A stretch of DNA of 64,000 bases, taken from Corynebacterium sp. p3-SID1241. GTDB lineage: Bacteria; Actinomycetota; Actinomycetes; Mycobacteriales; Mycobacteriaceae. The notes under the pieces are model-generated. The model did no database searches. It was not told where the DNA came from and saw nothing but the letters and a program-made list of their open reading frames with translations. Made by a program: the position numbers and the translations under genes. Numbering within the stretch: position 1 is the stretch's first letter; every line of letters starts with the position of its first letter. This document shows, piece after piece, positions 42,305 through 51,257 of the stretch. The stretch spans positions 1 through 64,000 of the forward strand of contig JALXWS010000004.1 of NCBI GenBank assembly GCA_025144025.1. The letters run 5' to 3'.

Positions 42305-43678
42305 ATGGAAGATTTTTCCGCTTATACGCTCATGTTGGATGTGGGCTGGATTTCCTTGCTCATGGTCATCGGCAACGTTCTGCGCCACCAGGTGAAGTTC
42401 ATCTTCCAGGACCTGCTGCTGCCTGCCCCCATTACCGCCGGCCTCATCGGCCTTCTGGTCGGCCCGAATGTGCTGGGTTGGATCAATTTCTCCGATAACT
42501 TGGGAGACTACACCTCCATCCTCATCGCGGTGGTCTTTGCATCTATGGCCTACTCCATGGAAGTCGGTGGAAACATGGGCAAGGGCGCGCGCAATATGTG
42601 GGGCTATTCCACCATGATGTTTACCGGCCAGTGGGGCCTATTCATCGTGCTGGGCCTCTTCCTCTTTGCGCCGCTTTTCGATACCCCGAACTGGTTCGGC
42701 ATGATGCTGCCCGTCGGCTTTACCGGTGGCTTTGGTACCGCCGCGGCTGTGGGCGGCGCGTTAGAAGGTGTGGGTGCTGATACGGCGTCCTCGCTGGGCT
42801 TTACCTCTGCGACCGTCGGTACGCTAGCCGCCATCACCGGCGGTGTGGTCGCCGGCAACTGGGGCATCCGCAAAGGCAAGGTTTCCCACGTTCCCAAGGA
42901 ACTGCCAGAAGAACTTCGCCGCGGCTATATCAAGAACATCGATGACCGCCCCTCCCTCGGCCGCGCCACTACTAACCCATCCTCCATTGAGCCACTGGCG
43001 CTGCACTTTGGCTTCATCATCTTGACCGTGATGACTGCCTATGGCATCAATCAAGGTTTGAGCAGTATCTGGGAAAACGTCTCCGTGCCACTTTTTGCCA
43101 TGTCCATGGTGGTGGGCCTTTTCTTCCGTGCACTCATGAACTTCGTTGGCGCTGAGGACTACCTAGACAAGGACTCCATTTCCTCCATCTCCGGCGCGGC
43201 TACGGACTACCTCATTGCCTTCGGCGTGGCTGCCATCGTTCCGGCCGCCATTGCTTCTTATTGGCAGGCGCTTCTCCTGCTCTTCATCCTCGGTACCATC
43301 TTCTGCGCGCTCTTCCTGCTGTGGTTCCCGGCCGAGTTCTTTGGCGAGCGCTGGATCGAGCGCGGTATCTTTGGCTGGGGCTGGGCTACCGCTACCGTGG
43401 CAACCGGCATCGCCATCCTCAAGATCGTGGATCCTAAACTAAAATCCGGCACCCTGTCCGAATACGGCATGGCCTATATCGGCTTCGGTCCGTTTGAAAT
43501 CTCGTGGACCATCATCGCGCCCATGGCCGTCATGTACGGATTTACCGGCCTCTTTGGTGCCATTTCCCTGGCCATTTCCATCGGCATCTACATTGCGTTC
43601 AAAGCCATGCATCTCATGCCGCCGCGCGGCACCATTTTCCAAGAAGGCATCGGCCACGTAGGACATAAGCAGGCTTAG
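42305..43678 (+). CDS. gltS: Sodium/glutamate symporter (ESS family)
   Basis: A 457-residue polytopic carrier with 10-12 TM helices. The duplicated fold shows the Gly-rich pore motif LPVGFTGGFGTAAAVGGALE in the first half. The second half has a partner segment around FGFIILTVMTAYGINQGL and GWGWATATVATGIAILK. GAAAGG lies just before ATG 42305, and the gene is followed by a strong terminator. The motif GFTGGFGT differs slightly from the GGHGTA of classical GltS, so another carboxylate may be transported. Confidence 0.8.
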   Translation: MEDFSAYTLMLDVGWISLLMVIGNVLRHQVKFIFQDLLLPAPITAGLIGLLVGPNVLGWINFSDNLGDYTSILIAVVFASMAYSMEVGGNMGKGARNMWGYSTMMFTGQWGLFIVLGLFLFAPLFDTPNWFGMMLPVGFTGGFGTAAAVGGALEGVGADTASSLGFTSATVGTLAAITGGVVAGNWGIRKGKVSHVPKELPEELRRGYIKNIDDRPSLGRATTNPSSIEPLALHFGFIILTVMTAYGINQGLSSIWENVSVPLFAMSMVVGLFFRALMNFVGAEDYLDKDSISSISGAATDYLIAFGVAAIVPAAIASYWQALLLLFILGTIFCALFLLWFPAEFFGERWIERGIFGWGWATATVATGIAILKIVDPKLKSGTLSEYGMAYIGFGPFEISWTIIAPMAVMYGFTGLFGAISLAISIGIYIAFKAMHLMPPRGTIFQEGIGHVGHKQA

Positions 43679-43705
43679 CTGCGCTTGCCGACGCCCCCTT
43701 GCCAA

Positions 43706-43737
43706 CCCCGCCGCAGAACCTGTGGCGGGGCCTTTTG
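43706..43737 (+). terminator. Terminator of gltS
   Basis: CCCCGCCGCAG-AAC-CTGTGGCGGGG, an 11-bp stem with one G-T pair, followed by CCTTTTGT. Confidence 0.85.
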
Positions 43738-43825
43738 TCAAGACCGTGTCTTCTAGGTGTGTCCTGACGGCCGAAATTTTTACTCCTGCACTGCCGATTC
43801 TCGGTGTAGAAGGTTAAGAAAAACG

Positions 43826-43866
43826 CTTAACGTTAAGTATTCTAAGGCTATGTTTATTTAAATAAA
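43826..43866. promoter_or_regulatory. Two perfect palindromes, candidate operators
   Basis: CTTAACGTTAAG (43826-43837) and TTTATTTAAATAAA (43853-43866). The first is accompanied by further TTAAG half-sites (GGTTAAG at 43813-43819). Spacing and position fit autoregulation by the downstream TetR-like protein; untested. Confidence 0.4.
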
Positions 43867-43876
43867 TAATGATTAC

Positions 43877-43942
43877 ATGGGCCTTTCTGGGGATTGCCCC
43901 TGCTGTTGCCGCTGTTCACCTTTAAAAGGTGGAGTCATTTGA
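43877..43942 (+). CDS. Possible leaderless Cys-rich micro-ORF, 21 residues
   Basis: ATG 43877 to TGA 43942 encodes MGLSGDCPCCCRCSPLKGGVI, with five Cys in seven positions. No RBS precedes it, but AATAAT ends 6 nt before the ATG, as expected for a leaderless transcript. Actinobacterial Cys-rich upstream ORFs can act as cysteine-responsive attenuators. Here the next gene is a regulator. It may be chance. Confidence 0.3.
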   Translation: MGLSGDCPCCCRCSPLKGGVI

Positions 43943-44026
43943 AGCGCTAACAATTGGCGAGTATTGATTTACCTTAGATTTTGTTATAAATGCAGGGTAT
44001 CAAACTCTGTCTTGATGAGGAGCTAG

Positions 44027-45418
44027 ATGTATGAGCTGGATGGCGCTTCCGTGCGAGTAGGGATTTTGGAAGCGGCCTTAGATATTGCTGGGACGCGGGG
44101 TGAGCCTGCAGTAACATTGGGGGAAGTCGCAAATTCCTTGCAGTGTCCGCTCTCAGATATTGAGGCAGAGTTCTCTTCCAGTTCAGAGATTCTTGAGGCG
44201 ATGCCCAATTTTCTGGATTGGCGTTTAACCAATTACATGGAAAAAGTGGTGGACCGCCTTCCTGAAGGTGCGGGTGCCGCAGAGATTTTGAAGGCCTTGG
44301 GTGAAGGGTACTTCTTCTATTGCCAGGAACAGCCAGAGCTTTATGGCTATCTCTTTGAGAGATACCCGGCCTTGGACGATGTTCAGGTATGCAATATGGC
44401 CAAAGGTACGCATACTGGAAACTCGGGCGCAGATTTCGTAGTGAATGTGCTGAAGCAACTGGCTCAAGAACAGGGCGCCGTTGTAGGGGAAGATATTGCC
44501 CTTGGTGATATCGGCCGCATTGCTCTTGCCATCTGGTCAATTATTCACGGCCTTAGCCATCTCAGTACCAAGGGTGTGGTCCGTTTCCAGCATTCGGTAA
44601 TTCGCATTGCCAACCTGAGGCAGACTGTCCAGCTGGTGTTGGAAGCGATTATTGATTGGTTTGCCACCAAAGATATTCCAGAGCGTCGGCCAATTATGTA
44701 TTCCGCACGCGAGGTTGTGGAGCGGGCAATGGGGCAGTGGGAAGATCGTCCACTCGTTGCCCCTCAGAGCGTTGAGTCCTTGGAATTTGAAAAGGCCAAG
44801 GATCTAATTATTGAAACGGCGCTTCAAGTGGCGGCACGGGAGGGGGTTGGCCGTTCCTTCTTCAAACAAGTAGCTCAAGAGTTGAATACCACTACGGATT
44901 TTCTCAACTCCGTGATCGACAATGACTTCGCGCTGCGGGAGTATGCCGAAGAGCGAGTGACCCTGGAAATGGCCGAGATGTTTGAAAAGGCAATCGGTTC
45001 TTTGCCGGCGGATTCCGCTATCGTGGATCGTCTTCATATCGTGGCCTCTGTATATTTCAATTTTTCGCTCCGTCATACTGAACGGTTCTGTGCGGTTATC
45101 GGCCTAGCTAATGGGTCGATCGTTCCGCATAGCGGTGACGGCAGCCCGCATGAAGGCATGACGGAAAATTTTGCCATCATGATGAAGCTATTGCGCGAAT
45201 TCGTTATGGAGGCAGGAATTCAGCCGACAGATCAGTTGGTTTACTTGAGTGCCTTGGCTATGTGGGCGGGCGCTGACGGTGTATCCCATCTGTGCGCTTT
45301 GGGAGACTTCAGGGAGTACGAGGATGACTTGAAGTGGGGTCTCTTCTCCCAGGTATTGACCTCGTCCTTCTTTGCGGTGGCGTATGGTCTCCAGCTGGTG
45401 GACAAAAATCTGCCATAG
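44027..45418 (+). CDS. Tandem (single-chain) TetR-like regulator
   Basis: A 463-residue protein, about twice the TetR length, made of two similar modules. Module 1 opens ILEAALDIAGTRGEPAVTLG and EVANSLQCPLSDIEAEF. Module 2, from about residue 255, opens IIETALQVAAREGVGRSFFK and QVAQELNTTTDFLNSVI. Late helices also match (LAIWSIIHGLSHL against LAMWAGADGVSHL). It probably folds as a covalent pseudo-dimer with non-identical DNA-reading and ligand halves. RBS GAGGAG. Ligand and targets are unknown; the upstream palindromes are candidate operators. Confidence 0.7.
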   Translation: MYELDGASVRVGILEAALDIAGTRGEPAVTLGEVANSLQCPLSDIEAEFSSSSEILEAMPNFLDWRLTNYMEKVVDRLPEGAGAAEILKALGEGYFFYCQEQPELYGYLFERYPALDDVQVCNMAKGTHTGNSGADFVVNVLKQLAQEQGAVVGEDIALGDIGRIALAIWSIIHGLSHLSTKGVVRFQHSVIRIANLRQTVQLVLEAIIDWFATKDIPERRPIMYSAREVVERAMGQWEDRPLVAPQSVESLEFEKAKDLIIETALQVAAREGVGRSFFKQVAQELNTTTDFLNSVIDNDFALREYAEERVTLEMAEMFEKAIGSLPADSAIVDRLHIVASVYFNFSLRHTERFCAVIGLANGSIVPHSGDGSPHEGMTENFAIMMKLLREFVMEAGIQPTDQLVYLSALAMWAGADGVSHLCALGDFREYEDDLKWGLFSQVLTSSFFAVAYGLQLVDKNLP

Positions 45419-45419
45419 G

Positions 45420-45453
45420 TTGAGTGGAATAGGATCAACTCTGGGTGCGTTGT
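45420..45453 (+). promoter_or_regulatory. SigH promoter of clpB overlapping a HAIR-like site
   Basis: GGAATA (45426-45431)-N16-CGTTGT (45448-45453) matches the SigH consensus fully. TTGAGT-N7-GATCAA (45420-45438), a HAIR with two mismatches in one arm, overlaps the -35. Heat-shock control by SigH and HspR is inferred. Confidence 0.7.
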
Positions 45454-45506
45454 GCTAAGTGAAGCCCTACAGTGGGTGAATAAAACTTAGAAGGAGCAAC
45501 GCACAC

Positions 45507-48062
45507 ATGAACTCATTTAACCCCACCACTAAAACACAAGAGGCTTTACAGGACGCCCTGCAAACCGCCTCGTCCAATGGCAATCCGGATATCCGCCCGG
45601 CCCACCTGCTGGCAGCCATTCTTAGCCAAGAAGGCGGAATTGCCGCCCCAGTTCTTAAAGCCACGGGCGTAGATCCGGATACCGTGCTCAAGGAAGCCCG
45701 CGAGCTCGTTGATTCGTATCCCAAGGCGGAGGGCGCCAATATGGCCAATCCGCAATTTAACCGCGATGGCCTTAATGTCTTGACTAAGTCGCAGGAGTTG
45801 GCCGGTGAACTGGGCGATGAATTCGTCTCCACCGAGGTCCTTCTCGCTGCTATTGCTGGCTCCAAGACCGACGCCGCCGAGCTGCTTACCGGCCGTGGTG
45901 CTACTTATGAGGCCATCAAGGGTGCCTTTCCTTCCGTGCGCGGCGCTGCCAAGGTGACATCCGAAAACCCAGAGGATCAGTTCCAAGCGTTAGAAAAATA
46001 CGCCACGGATCTCACCGCGCGCGCCCGTGAGGGAAAGATCGACCCGGTCATCGGCCGGGATCAGGAAATTCGCCGCGTGGTCCAGGTGCTCAGCCGCCGC
46101 ACGAAGAATAATCCGGTGCTCATTGGCGAGCCCGGCGTGGGCAAGACTGCCATCGTGGAGGGCCTAGCCCGCCGCATCGTGGCTGGCGACGTCCCCGAGT
46201 CCCTTAAGGGAAAAACCCTCATCAGCCTGGATCTAGGTTCCATGGTCGCCGGTGCTAAGTACCGCGGCGAATTCGAGGAGCGCCTTAAGGCCGTGCTCGA
46301 TGAGATTAAGTCCTCCGAGGGCGAAATAATTACCTTCATCGACGAGCTGCATACCATCGTTGGTGCCGGTGCTACTGGCGACGGCTCCATGGACGCCGGC
46401 AACATGATTAAACCCATGCTGGCCCGCGGCGAGCTACGCCTCGTTGGCGCCACCACTCTGGACGAGTACCGAAAGTACATCGAAAAGGACGCCGCCCTTG
46501 AGCGCCGCTTCCAGCAGGTCTATGCCGCCGAACCTTCCGTGGAGGACACCATCGGCATCCTGCGTGGCCTGAAGGAGCGCTACGAGGTGCATCACGGCGT
46601 GCGCATCATGGACTCCGCGCTGGTGTCGGCCGCCGAGCTATCCAACCGCTACATCACCAACCGCTTCCTGCCGGATAAGGCCATCGACCTCGTCGATGAA
46701 GCAGGCTCCCGCCTGCGCATGGAGATCGACTCATCCCCGCAGGAAATCGACGAGCTCGAGCGTATCGTCCGCCGCATGGAGATCGAAGAGCTAGCGCTGA
46801 AGAAGGAATCTGACGCCGCCTCCCAGGATCGCCTGGCTACCCTGCAGGGTGAGCTCGCTGACCAGCGCGAGAAGCTTGGTGAGCTCAAGGCCCGCTGGGC
46901 CAATGAGAAGAAGGCCATCGATGATGTTCAAAACATCAAGGAAGAGCTCGATGATCTGCGCCGCCAGGCCGAAATCGCCGAGCGCGATGGCGACCTTGCA
47001 CTCGCCTCCGAGATCAACTACGGCAAGATTCCACCGCTGGAAAAGGATCTCGCGGCCGCGGAGGTCAAGGCCACCGAGCAGCGCAATACGATGCTCGATG
47101 AGGAGGTAAGCCCAGATACCATCGCGGAGGTCGTCTCGGCGTGGACCGGCATCCCGGCCGGCAAGATGCTGCAGGGCGAGACCGAAAAACTGCTCAATAT
47201 GGAATCCGTACTGGGCAACCGCGTGGTCGGCCAGAAGGAAGCCGTCACCGCGGTATCGGACGCCGTGCGCCGCTCCCGTGCGGGCGTGGCCGACCCCAAC
47301 CGCCCGACTGGCTCCTTCCTCTTCCTCGGCCCCACCGGTGTGGGCAAGACCGAGCTGGCGAAGGCATTGGCAGACTTCCTCTTCGACGATGAATCCGCCA
47401 TGGTCCGCATCGATATGTCCGAGTACGGCGAGAAGCATTCCGTCTCCCGTCTCGTCGGTGCCCCTCCGGGATACGTCGGCCATGAGGCAGGCGGTCAGCT
47501 CACCGAGGCCGTTCGCCGCCGCCCCTACACGCTCGTGCTTTTCGACGAGGTAGAAAAGGCCCACCCGGACGTCTTCGACGTCCTCCTGCAGGTTCTGGAT
47601 GAGGGCCGGCTTACCGACGGCCAGGGACGCACCGTCGACTTCCGCAATACTGTCATTATCCTGACCTCCAACCTGGGTGCCGGCGGCACCCGCGAGGAGA
47701 CCATGGATGCGGTAAAGAAGGCATTCAAGCCCGAATTCATTAACCGCCTCGATGACGTGGTTATGTTCGAGCCTCTGTCGGAGGAGCTCCTCCGCGGCAT
47801 CGTCGACATCCAGCTGCGCGGCCTGTCCGAGCGCCTCGACGCCCGCCGCCTGACCCTGCAGGTTTCGGATTCCGCCAGGTCCTGGTTGGCCGAGCGTGGC
47901 TACGACCCAGCCTATGGTGCCCGCCCGCTGCGCCGCACCATCCAGCAGGCCATTGGTGACAAGCTCGCCAAGAAGCTGCTGGCCGGCAATATCGTTGATG
48001 GCGACACCGTTCACGTGGACGTCGCCGATGGCGGCGCGGAGCTAGACATCGCCGCCCGCTAG
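45507..48062 (+). CDS. clpB: Disaggregase ClpB
   Basis: An AAA+ hexameric chaperone that rescues aggregates with DnaK. It has 851 residues: a Clp-N repeat domain (1-150), NBD1 with Walker [14 protein letters not shown], a coiled-coil M domain (~400-520), and NBD2 with [14 protein letters not shown] and arginine-finger region [23 protein letters not shown]. Its promoter architecture links it to the dnaK operon 13 kb upstream. Its 3' side ends in a hairpin that overlaps the next gene's start. Confidence 0.97.
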   Translation: MNSFNPTTKTQEALQDALQTASSNGNPDIRPAHLLAAILSQEGGIAAPVLKATGVDPDTVLKEARELVDSYPKAEGANMANPQFNRDGLNVLTKSQELAGELGDEFVSTEVLLAAIAGSKTDAAELLTGRGATYEAIKGAFPSVRGAAKVTSENPEDQFQALEKYATDLTARAREGKIDPVIGRDQEIRRVVQVLSRRTKNNPVLIGEPGVGKTAIVEGLARRIVAGDVPESLKGKTLISLDLGSMVAGAKYRGEFEERLKAVLDEIKSSEGEIITFIDELHTIVGAGATGDGSMDAGNMIKPMLARGELRLVGATTLDEYRKYIEKDAALERRFQQVYAAEPSVEDTIGILRGLKERYEVHHGVRIMDSALVSAAELSNRYITNRFLPDKAIDLVDEAGSRLRMEIDSSPQEIDELERIVRRMEIEELALKKESDAASQDRLATLQGELADQREKLGELKARWANEKKAIDDVQNIKEELDDLRRQAEIAERDGDLALASEINYGKIPPLEKDLAAAEVKATEQRNTMLDEEVSPDTIAEVVSAWTGIPAGKMLQGETEKLLNMESVLGNRVVGQKEAVTAVSDAVRRSRAGVADPNRPTGSFLFLGPTGVGKTELAKALADFLFDDESAMVRIDMSEYGEKHSVSRLVGAPPGYVGHEAGGQLTEAVRRRPYTLVLFDEVEKAHPDVFDVLLQVLDEGRLTDGQGRTVDFRNTVIILTSNLGAGGTREETMDAVKKAFKPEFINRLDDVVMFEPLSEELLRGIVDIQLRGLSERLDARRLTLQVSDSARSWLAERGYDPAYGARPLRRTIQQAIGDKLAKKLLAGNIVDGDTVHVDVADGGAELDIAAR

Positions 48063-48085
48063 TCGGCTGCTTAACGCCCGCCGCG

Positions 48086-48131
48086 CCAAAATGTGCTCAT
48101 GCCCCTAAACTCAGGGGCATGAGCATTTTGG
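48086..48131 (+). terminator. Long hairpin after clpB that contains the next start codon
   Basis: CCAAAATG(TG)CTCATGCCCCT and AGGGGCATGAGCATTTTGG pair over 19 bp with a 2-nt bulge and a 6-nt loop (AAACTC). The right arm includes the ATG (48119) of the rhodanese gene and ends with TTTT. It may act as terminator, as translational brake, or both. Confidence 0.65.
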
Positions 48132-48976
48132 TCTCCCCACAAGAACTCCGCGAATCCATTTATCACGGCGAGCGATTCACCCTCCTGGCCACCCACTGGC
48201 AGCCCCAGCTGCGCCAGAGCTATAACCAGTTCACCTCCCTGCACATTCCGACGGCGTTGTTTAGCGATACCGCCAATTCTTTCGCCGGCCTGCCCGGCTC
48301 TCAGGTAGGCCGCAACCCGCTGCCGGATCCGGATAAGCTCCAAGAACACTTCCGTCAGTGGGGAATCCGCGAGGATCGCCCCGTCGTGGTCTATGACGAA
48401 GGCCGCGGCCTTTTCGCCGGCCGCGCCTGGTGGACCTTGCGCTGGGCCGGCCTAGAGAATGTCCGGATCCTCGACGGCGGCCTAGCCAATTGGCGCCACC
48501 TGGGCTATACCACGCTGACCGGCCCCGGCAATTTCGCCGTAGGTGCCAACGCAACGGTCAACCCCGGCCATATGCCCGTGGCCACCATCGATGACGTGCG
48601 CAATCACGATGGCCTGCTCATTGATACCCGCACTCGCAACCGTTTTGCTGGCCGTCGCGAAAACTTGGACCTCAAGGCCGGCCACATCCCCGGTGCCGTC
48701 AATGTGCCGGAGCGCCTTTTCCACAACGATGGCCTGCGCACCTGGAAGTCCACGGGCGAAATCCGCGAAGTGCTTTTCGACGCCGGACTCACCCCCGACA
48801 ACGTCCAAGGCGCCATCATCTACTCCGGTTCCGGCAACCACTCCGCCCTTGCCCTCGCCGCAATGCAAGACGCCGGCTTCACCGGCCTGCGCCACTTTGT
48901 CGGCGGCTGGTCGCAGTGGTCTGCCAACCCCCAAAACCCCGTCGAGCGCGGCGACCGCCTTACCGTCAACGGCTAA
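48119..48976 (+). CDS. Rhodanese-like sulfurtransferase lacking the catalytic Cys
   Basis: A tandem rhodanese of 285 residues. The N-terminal domain contains RPVVVYDEGRGLFAGRAWW and LDGGLANWR; the C-terminal domain has GLLIDTRTRNRFAG and PGAVNVP. At the active-site loop the usual Cys is Ser236 (IIYSGSGNHSAL instead of YCGSG), so thiosulfate sulfurtransferase activity is not expected by the known mechanism. The start codon is inside a hairpin and has no clear RBS; family similarity still supports ATG 48119. It may be a regulatory or binding protein. Confidence 0.8.
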   Translation: MSILVSPQELRESIYHGERFTLLATHWQPQLRQSYNQFTSLHIPTALFSDTANSFAGLPGSQVGRNPLPDPDKLQEHFRQWGIREDRPVVVYDEGRGLFAGRAWWTLRWAGLENVRILDGGLANWRHLGYTTLTGPGNFAVGANATVNPGHMPVATIDDVRNHDGLLIDTRTRNRFAGRRENLDLKAGHIPGAVNVPERLFHNDGLRTWKSTGEIREVLFDAGLTPDNVQGAIIYSGSGNHSALALAAMQDAGFTGLRHFVGGWSQWSANPQNPVERGDRLTVNG

Positions 48977-49069
48977 TCGCCCCGCGCGTCCCTCGCCCTC
49001 AGCCTCCCGCGCCTGCACCCGCGCGCCGAGCGCTGAGGGCTTGCCCATTCCTACTACTATCGTGGGGTG

Positions 49070-50611
49070 ATGGCTTTTCTAATCCTTGCTCTCGCGGTTC
49101 TTCTCGGCATTGCCGGCGGTGCCTTGCTGCTTTACGACGGCAAACAGCGCACCCCCTCGACCCCTGCCTCCACTGCCGAAGCAGACACCGCTTCCACCGA
49201 GCCGGCTTCCGCGGCCCCAGCTTCGGCCGCGCCCGCCCCTGCCGCGCGCGCCGATTCCAGCTCCGCTGACGCCGAGTCCGCCGAGACCGACCCTGCTCTC
49301 GCCGAGCGCAGTTCCACCGACGCGCAAGCAGAAGCCCTTCCCGTCGATGCGCCACACGACACCGCGAGTCCCACCGGCGACGCGCCCAACCTGGATTCCG
49401 ATACAACCCCCAACTCAGCTCCCTCATCCGAGCCCACTGTCGAAGCGGACCCTAAACCGGAACCGGTCCGCGAACCGGAGCCTGACAAGGATTCCGAGTC
49501 CGCGTCCAGCGCAGAATCCACACCAGAGCAAGCCCTGATCCACGATCTAGCCCACAAGTCGGATCGCCAATCAGCAAGCGATCCAGAAAGCGAGCCACGC
49601 CCGCATTCGAAGCCGCACGCCCGCCATCGGCCGGTTCTGCCAGGAACGATTCGCCGCGAGCGCCGGAATTGGGCAGAAGCCAAGGGCTTTGAATTTATGA
49701 AGTCCGATCCTTATCTCGTAGACGAATGGACGAGGGGAGTGGCCTCCACCGGCGCAGCACCCAAAGACATTGTTGCAGGCAACGTCTACGGCCACGAGAT
49801 GTTGTTGATGGATATCGATGGTGTCAACGTGATGGCCATGCGCACCGGCGCGGCCTCAGACATGGTGCTGGATTTCCGCCGCTTCGACCGCGAGAGCACA
49901 AAGACCTCCGAGGACCTGCTTTTGGCCATGACCATCGAGGGGTTCGATGTGTATTCCTCGGAAAGCGCAGTCACCGAGCGCATGGTCGACGAGCGCGTGC
50001 ATGTTGCCCTGCAGCAAATGCCAGAATCCGTGTCAGCACTGTGGATGGAAACCGAGTGGGTACTTGCGCAGACCACGAAACAAGCGCGCTCGGCGGAGTG
50101 GGACGCGATGCTGCCGCCGCTGGCACTTCTGGCGGATGCGGCTCGCGTGTTACCACCGCGCTCCTCGGCCACGCAGGTGCTGCGCCTCGAAGACTTGGAC
50201 CCAGCCCGCGAGATTCCCGCGCAACCCATCGTAGAGGCGGTCGGCGGTGCGCCGGCCGCAGGCGTACCGGAGTTTGAACGGCCCGTTATCCAGCGACCGG
50301 AGGAGCCTTTGCAGATGCCGTCGCGCACGTATTCCGAAACCCGCGGTCCGGTCGAGCACACCGCTCTGGGCGGCGACGAAGTCGACGCGATTGCCGACGG
50401 CCGCGAGCGCCCCAACCCCGACTCCCACACCGCCCGCCTGCCACGCCAGCAGTTCCGTGCCGCCTCCATCTTTGATAGCCCCACCGACGACTCCACCAGC
50501 TCGGCCGATCCCGACGCCGCCGATTCCGCTGCTGCCCATTCCGACTCCGCCCATTCCGACGCCGCATGCGACTCCGCGTCCGAAGAATCGGACCCGCGCC
50601 GGGGAGAGTAG
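49070..50611 (+). CDS. Membrane-anchored low-complexity protein (Rv0383c-like position)
   Basis: 513 residues. One N-terminal TM helix (MAFLILALAVLLGIAGGALL) is followed by ~140 residues of Ala/Ser/Pro/Glu/Asp-rich linker. A folded core follows from RRERRNWAEAKGFEFMKSDP through MDIDGVNVMAMRTG and TTKQARSAEWDAML, and then a second Ser/Asp/Ala-rich tail. A conserved secreted or membrane protein occupies the same place between clpB and pyrE in mycobacteria (Rv0383c), so orthology is likely by position. Function unknown. GTG 49067 is an alternative start. Confidence 0.7.
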   Translation: MAFLILALAVLLGIAGGALLLYDGKQRTPSTPASTAEADTASTEPASAAPASAAPAPAARADSSSADAESAETDPALAERSSTDAQAEALPVDAPHDTASPTGDAPNLDSDTTPNSAPSSEPTVEADPKPEPVREPEPDKDSESASSAESTPEQALIHDLAHKSDRQSASDPESEPRPHSKPHARHRPVLPGTIRRERRNWAEAKGFEFMKSDPYLVDEWTRGVASTGAAPKDIVAGNVYGHEMLLMDIDGVNVMAMRTGAASDMVLDFRRFDRESTKTSEDLLLAMTIEGFDVYSSESAVTERMVDERVHVALQQMPESVSALWMETEWVLAQTTKQARSAEWDAMLPPLALLADAARVLPPRSSATQVLRLEDLDPAREIPAQPIVEAVGGAPAAGVPEFERPVIQRPEEPLQMPSRTYSETRGPVEHTALGGDEVDAIADGRERPNPDSHTARLPRQQFRAASIFDSPTDDSTSSADPDAADSAAAHSDSAHSDAACDSASEESDPRRGE

Positions 50612-50666
50612 CCTAGAGTTCGATACGGGCGGCCGGCCGCCGCCCACGAACCACGACAAGGAGCAG

Positions 50667-51257
50667 ATGACTGTGGATTCTCAGAACACAAATGTGCACA
50701 ACGTCAGCGCCCAGAACCTGGACGCCGAGAAGAAGGCCCGGCTTGCCGAGCTAGTCAAGGAATTGGCCGTCGTCCACGGCAAGGTGACTTTGTCCTCGGG
50801 TAAGGAGGCTGATTACTACGTGGATCTCCGCCGCTCTACCTTACACCACGAGGCTTCTCGCCTCATCGGTGCGCTGCTGCGCGAGCTGACCGCGGATTGG
50901 GATTTCGCGGCCGTCGGTGGCCTGACGCTCGGCGCCGACCCAGTTGCGACCTCCATTATGCATGCCGCCGGCCGCGATATCGACGCCTTCGTCGTGCGCA
51001 AGGAAGCCAAGAAGCACGGCATGCAACGCCGCATTGAAGGTACCGACGTAGAAGGCAAGAAGGTCCTCGTCGTAGAAGACACCACGACCACCGGCAACTC
51101 CCCGCTGACCGCCGTGGCCGCGCTGCGCGAGGCCGGCGCCGAAGTCGTTGGTGTCGCGACCGTCGTCGACCGCGAGACCGGCGCCGGCGACGTCATCGCT
51201 GCCGAAGGCTTGGAATACCGCTCCCTGCTGGGCTTGGGCGACCTTGACCTCGCCTAA
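50667..51257 (+). CDS. pyrE: Orotate phosphoribosyltransferase
   Basis: Joins orotate and PRPP to OMP in pyrimidine synthesis. It has 196 residues, with GKVTLSSGKEADYYVDLRR, the Lys-rich loop VVRKEAKKHGMQRRIEG and the PRPP-binding motif VLVVEDTTTTGNSPL. The ATG at 50667 follows AAGGAG; the long upstream frame is antisense-like coding of the previous gene's tail. The SpoU methyltransferase gene starts 14 bp before its stop, in another frame. Confidence 0.95.
   Translation: MTVDSQNTNVHNVSAQNLDAEKKARLAELVKELAVVHGKVTLSSGKEADYYVDLRRSTLHHEASRLIGALLRELTADWDFAAVGGLTLGADPVATSIMHAAGRDIDAFVVRKEAKKHGMQRRIEGTDVEGKKVLVVEDTTTTGNSPLTAVAALREAGAEVVGVATVVDRETGAGDVIAAEGLEYRSLLGLGDLDLA

Larger units (their letters stand above)
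43738..44026. other. A/T-rich regulatory region upstream of the tandem TetR gene
   Basis: About 290 bp, clearly more A/T-rich than its surroundings. It holds two palindromes (43826-43837, 43853-43866), an AATAAT -10-like hexamer at 43865-43870, a tiny Cys-rich ORF (43877-43942), and GAGGAG as RBS for ATG 44027. Confidence 0.5.

Noticed and set aside
49086..49538. Pro-rich frame overlapping the 49070 gene
   Set aside because: A frame-shifted reading of the Ser/Ala/Pro/Glu linker; the in-frame protein has a TM helix and a conserved core.
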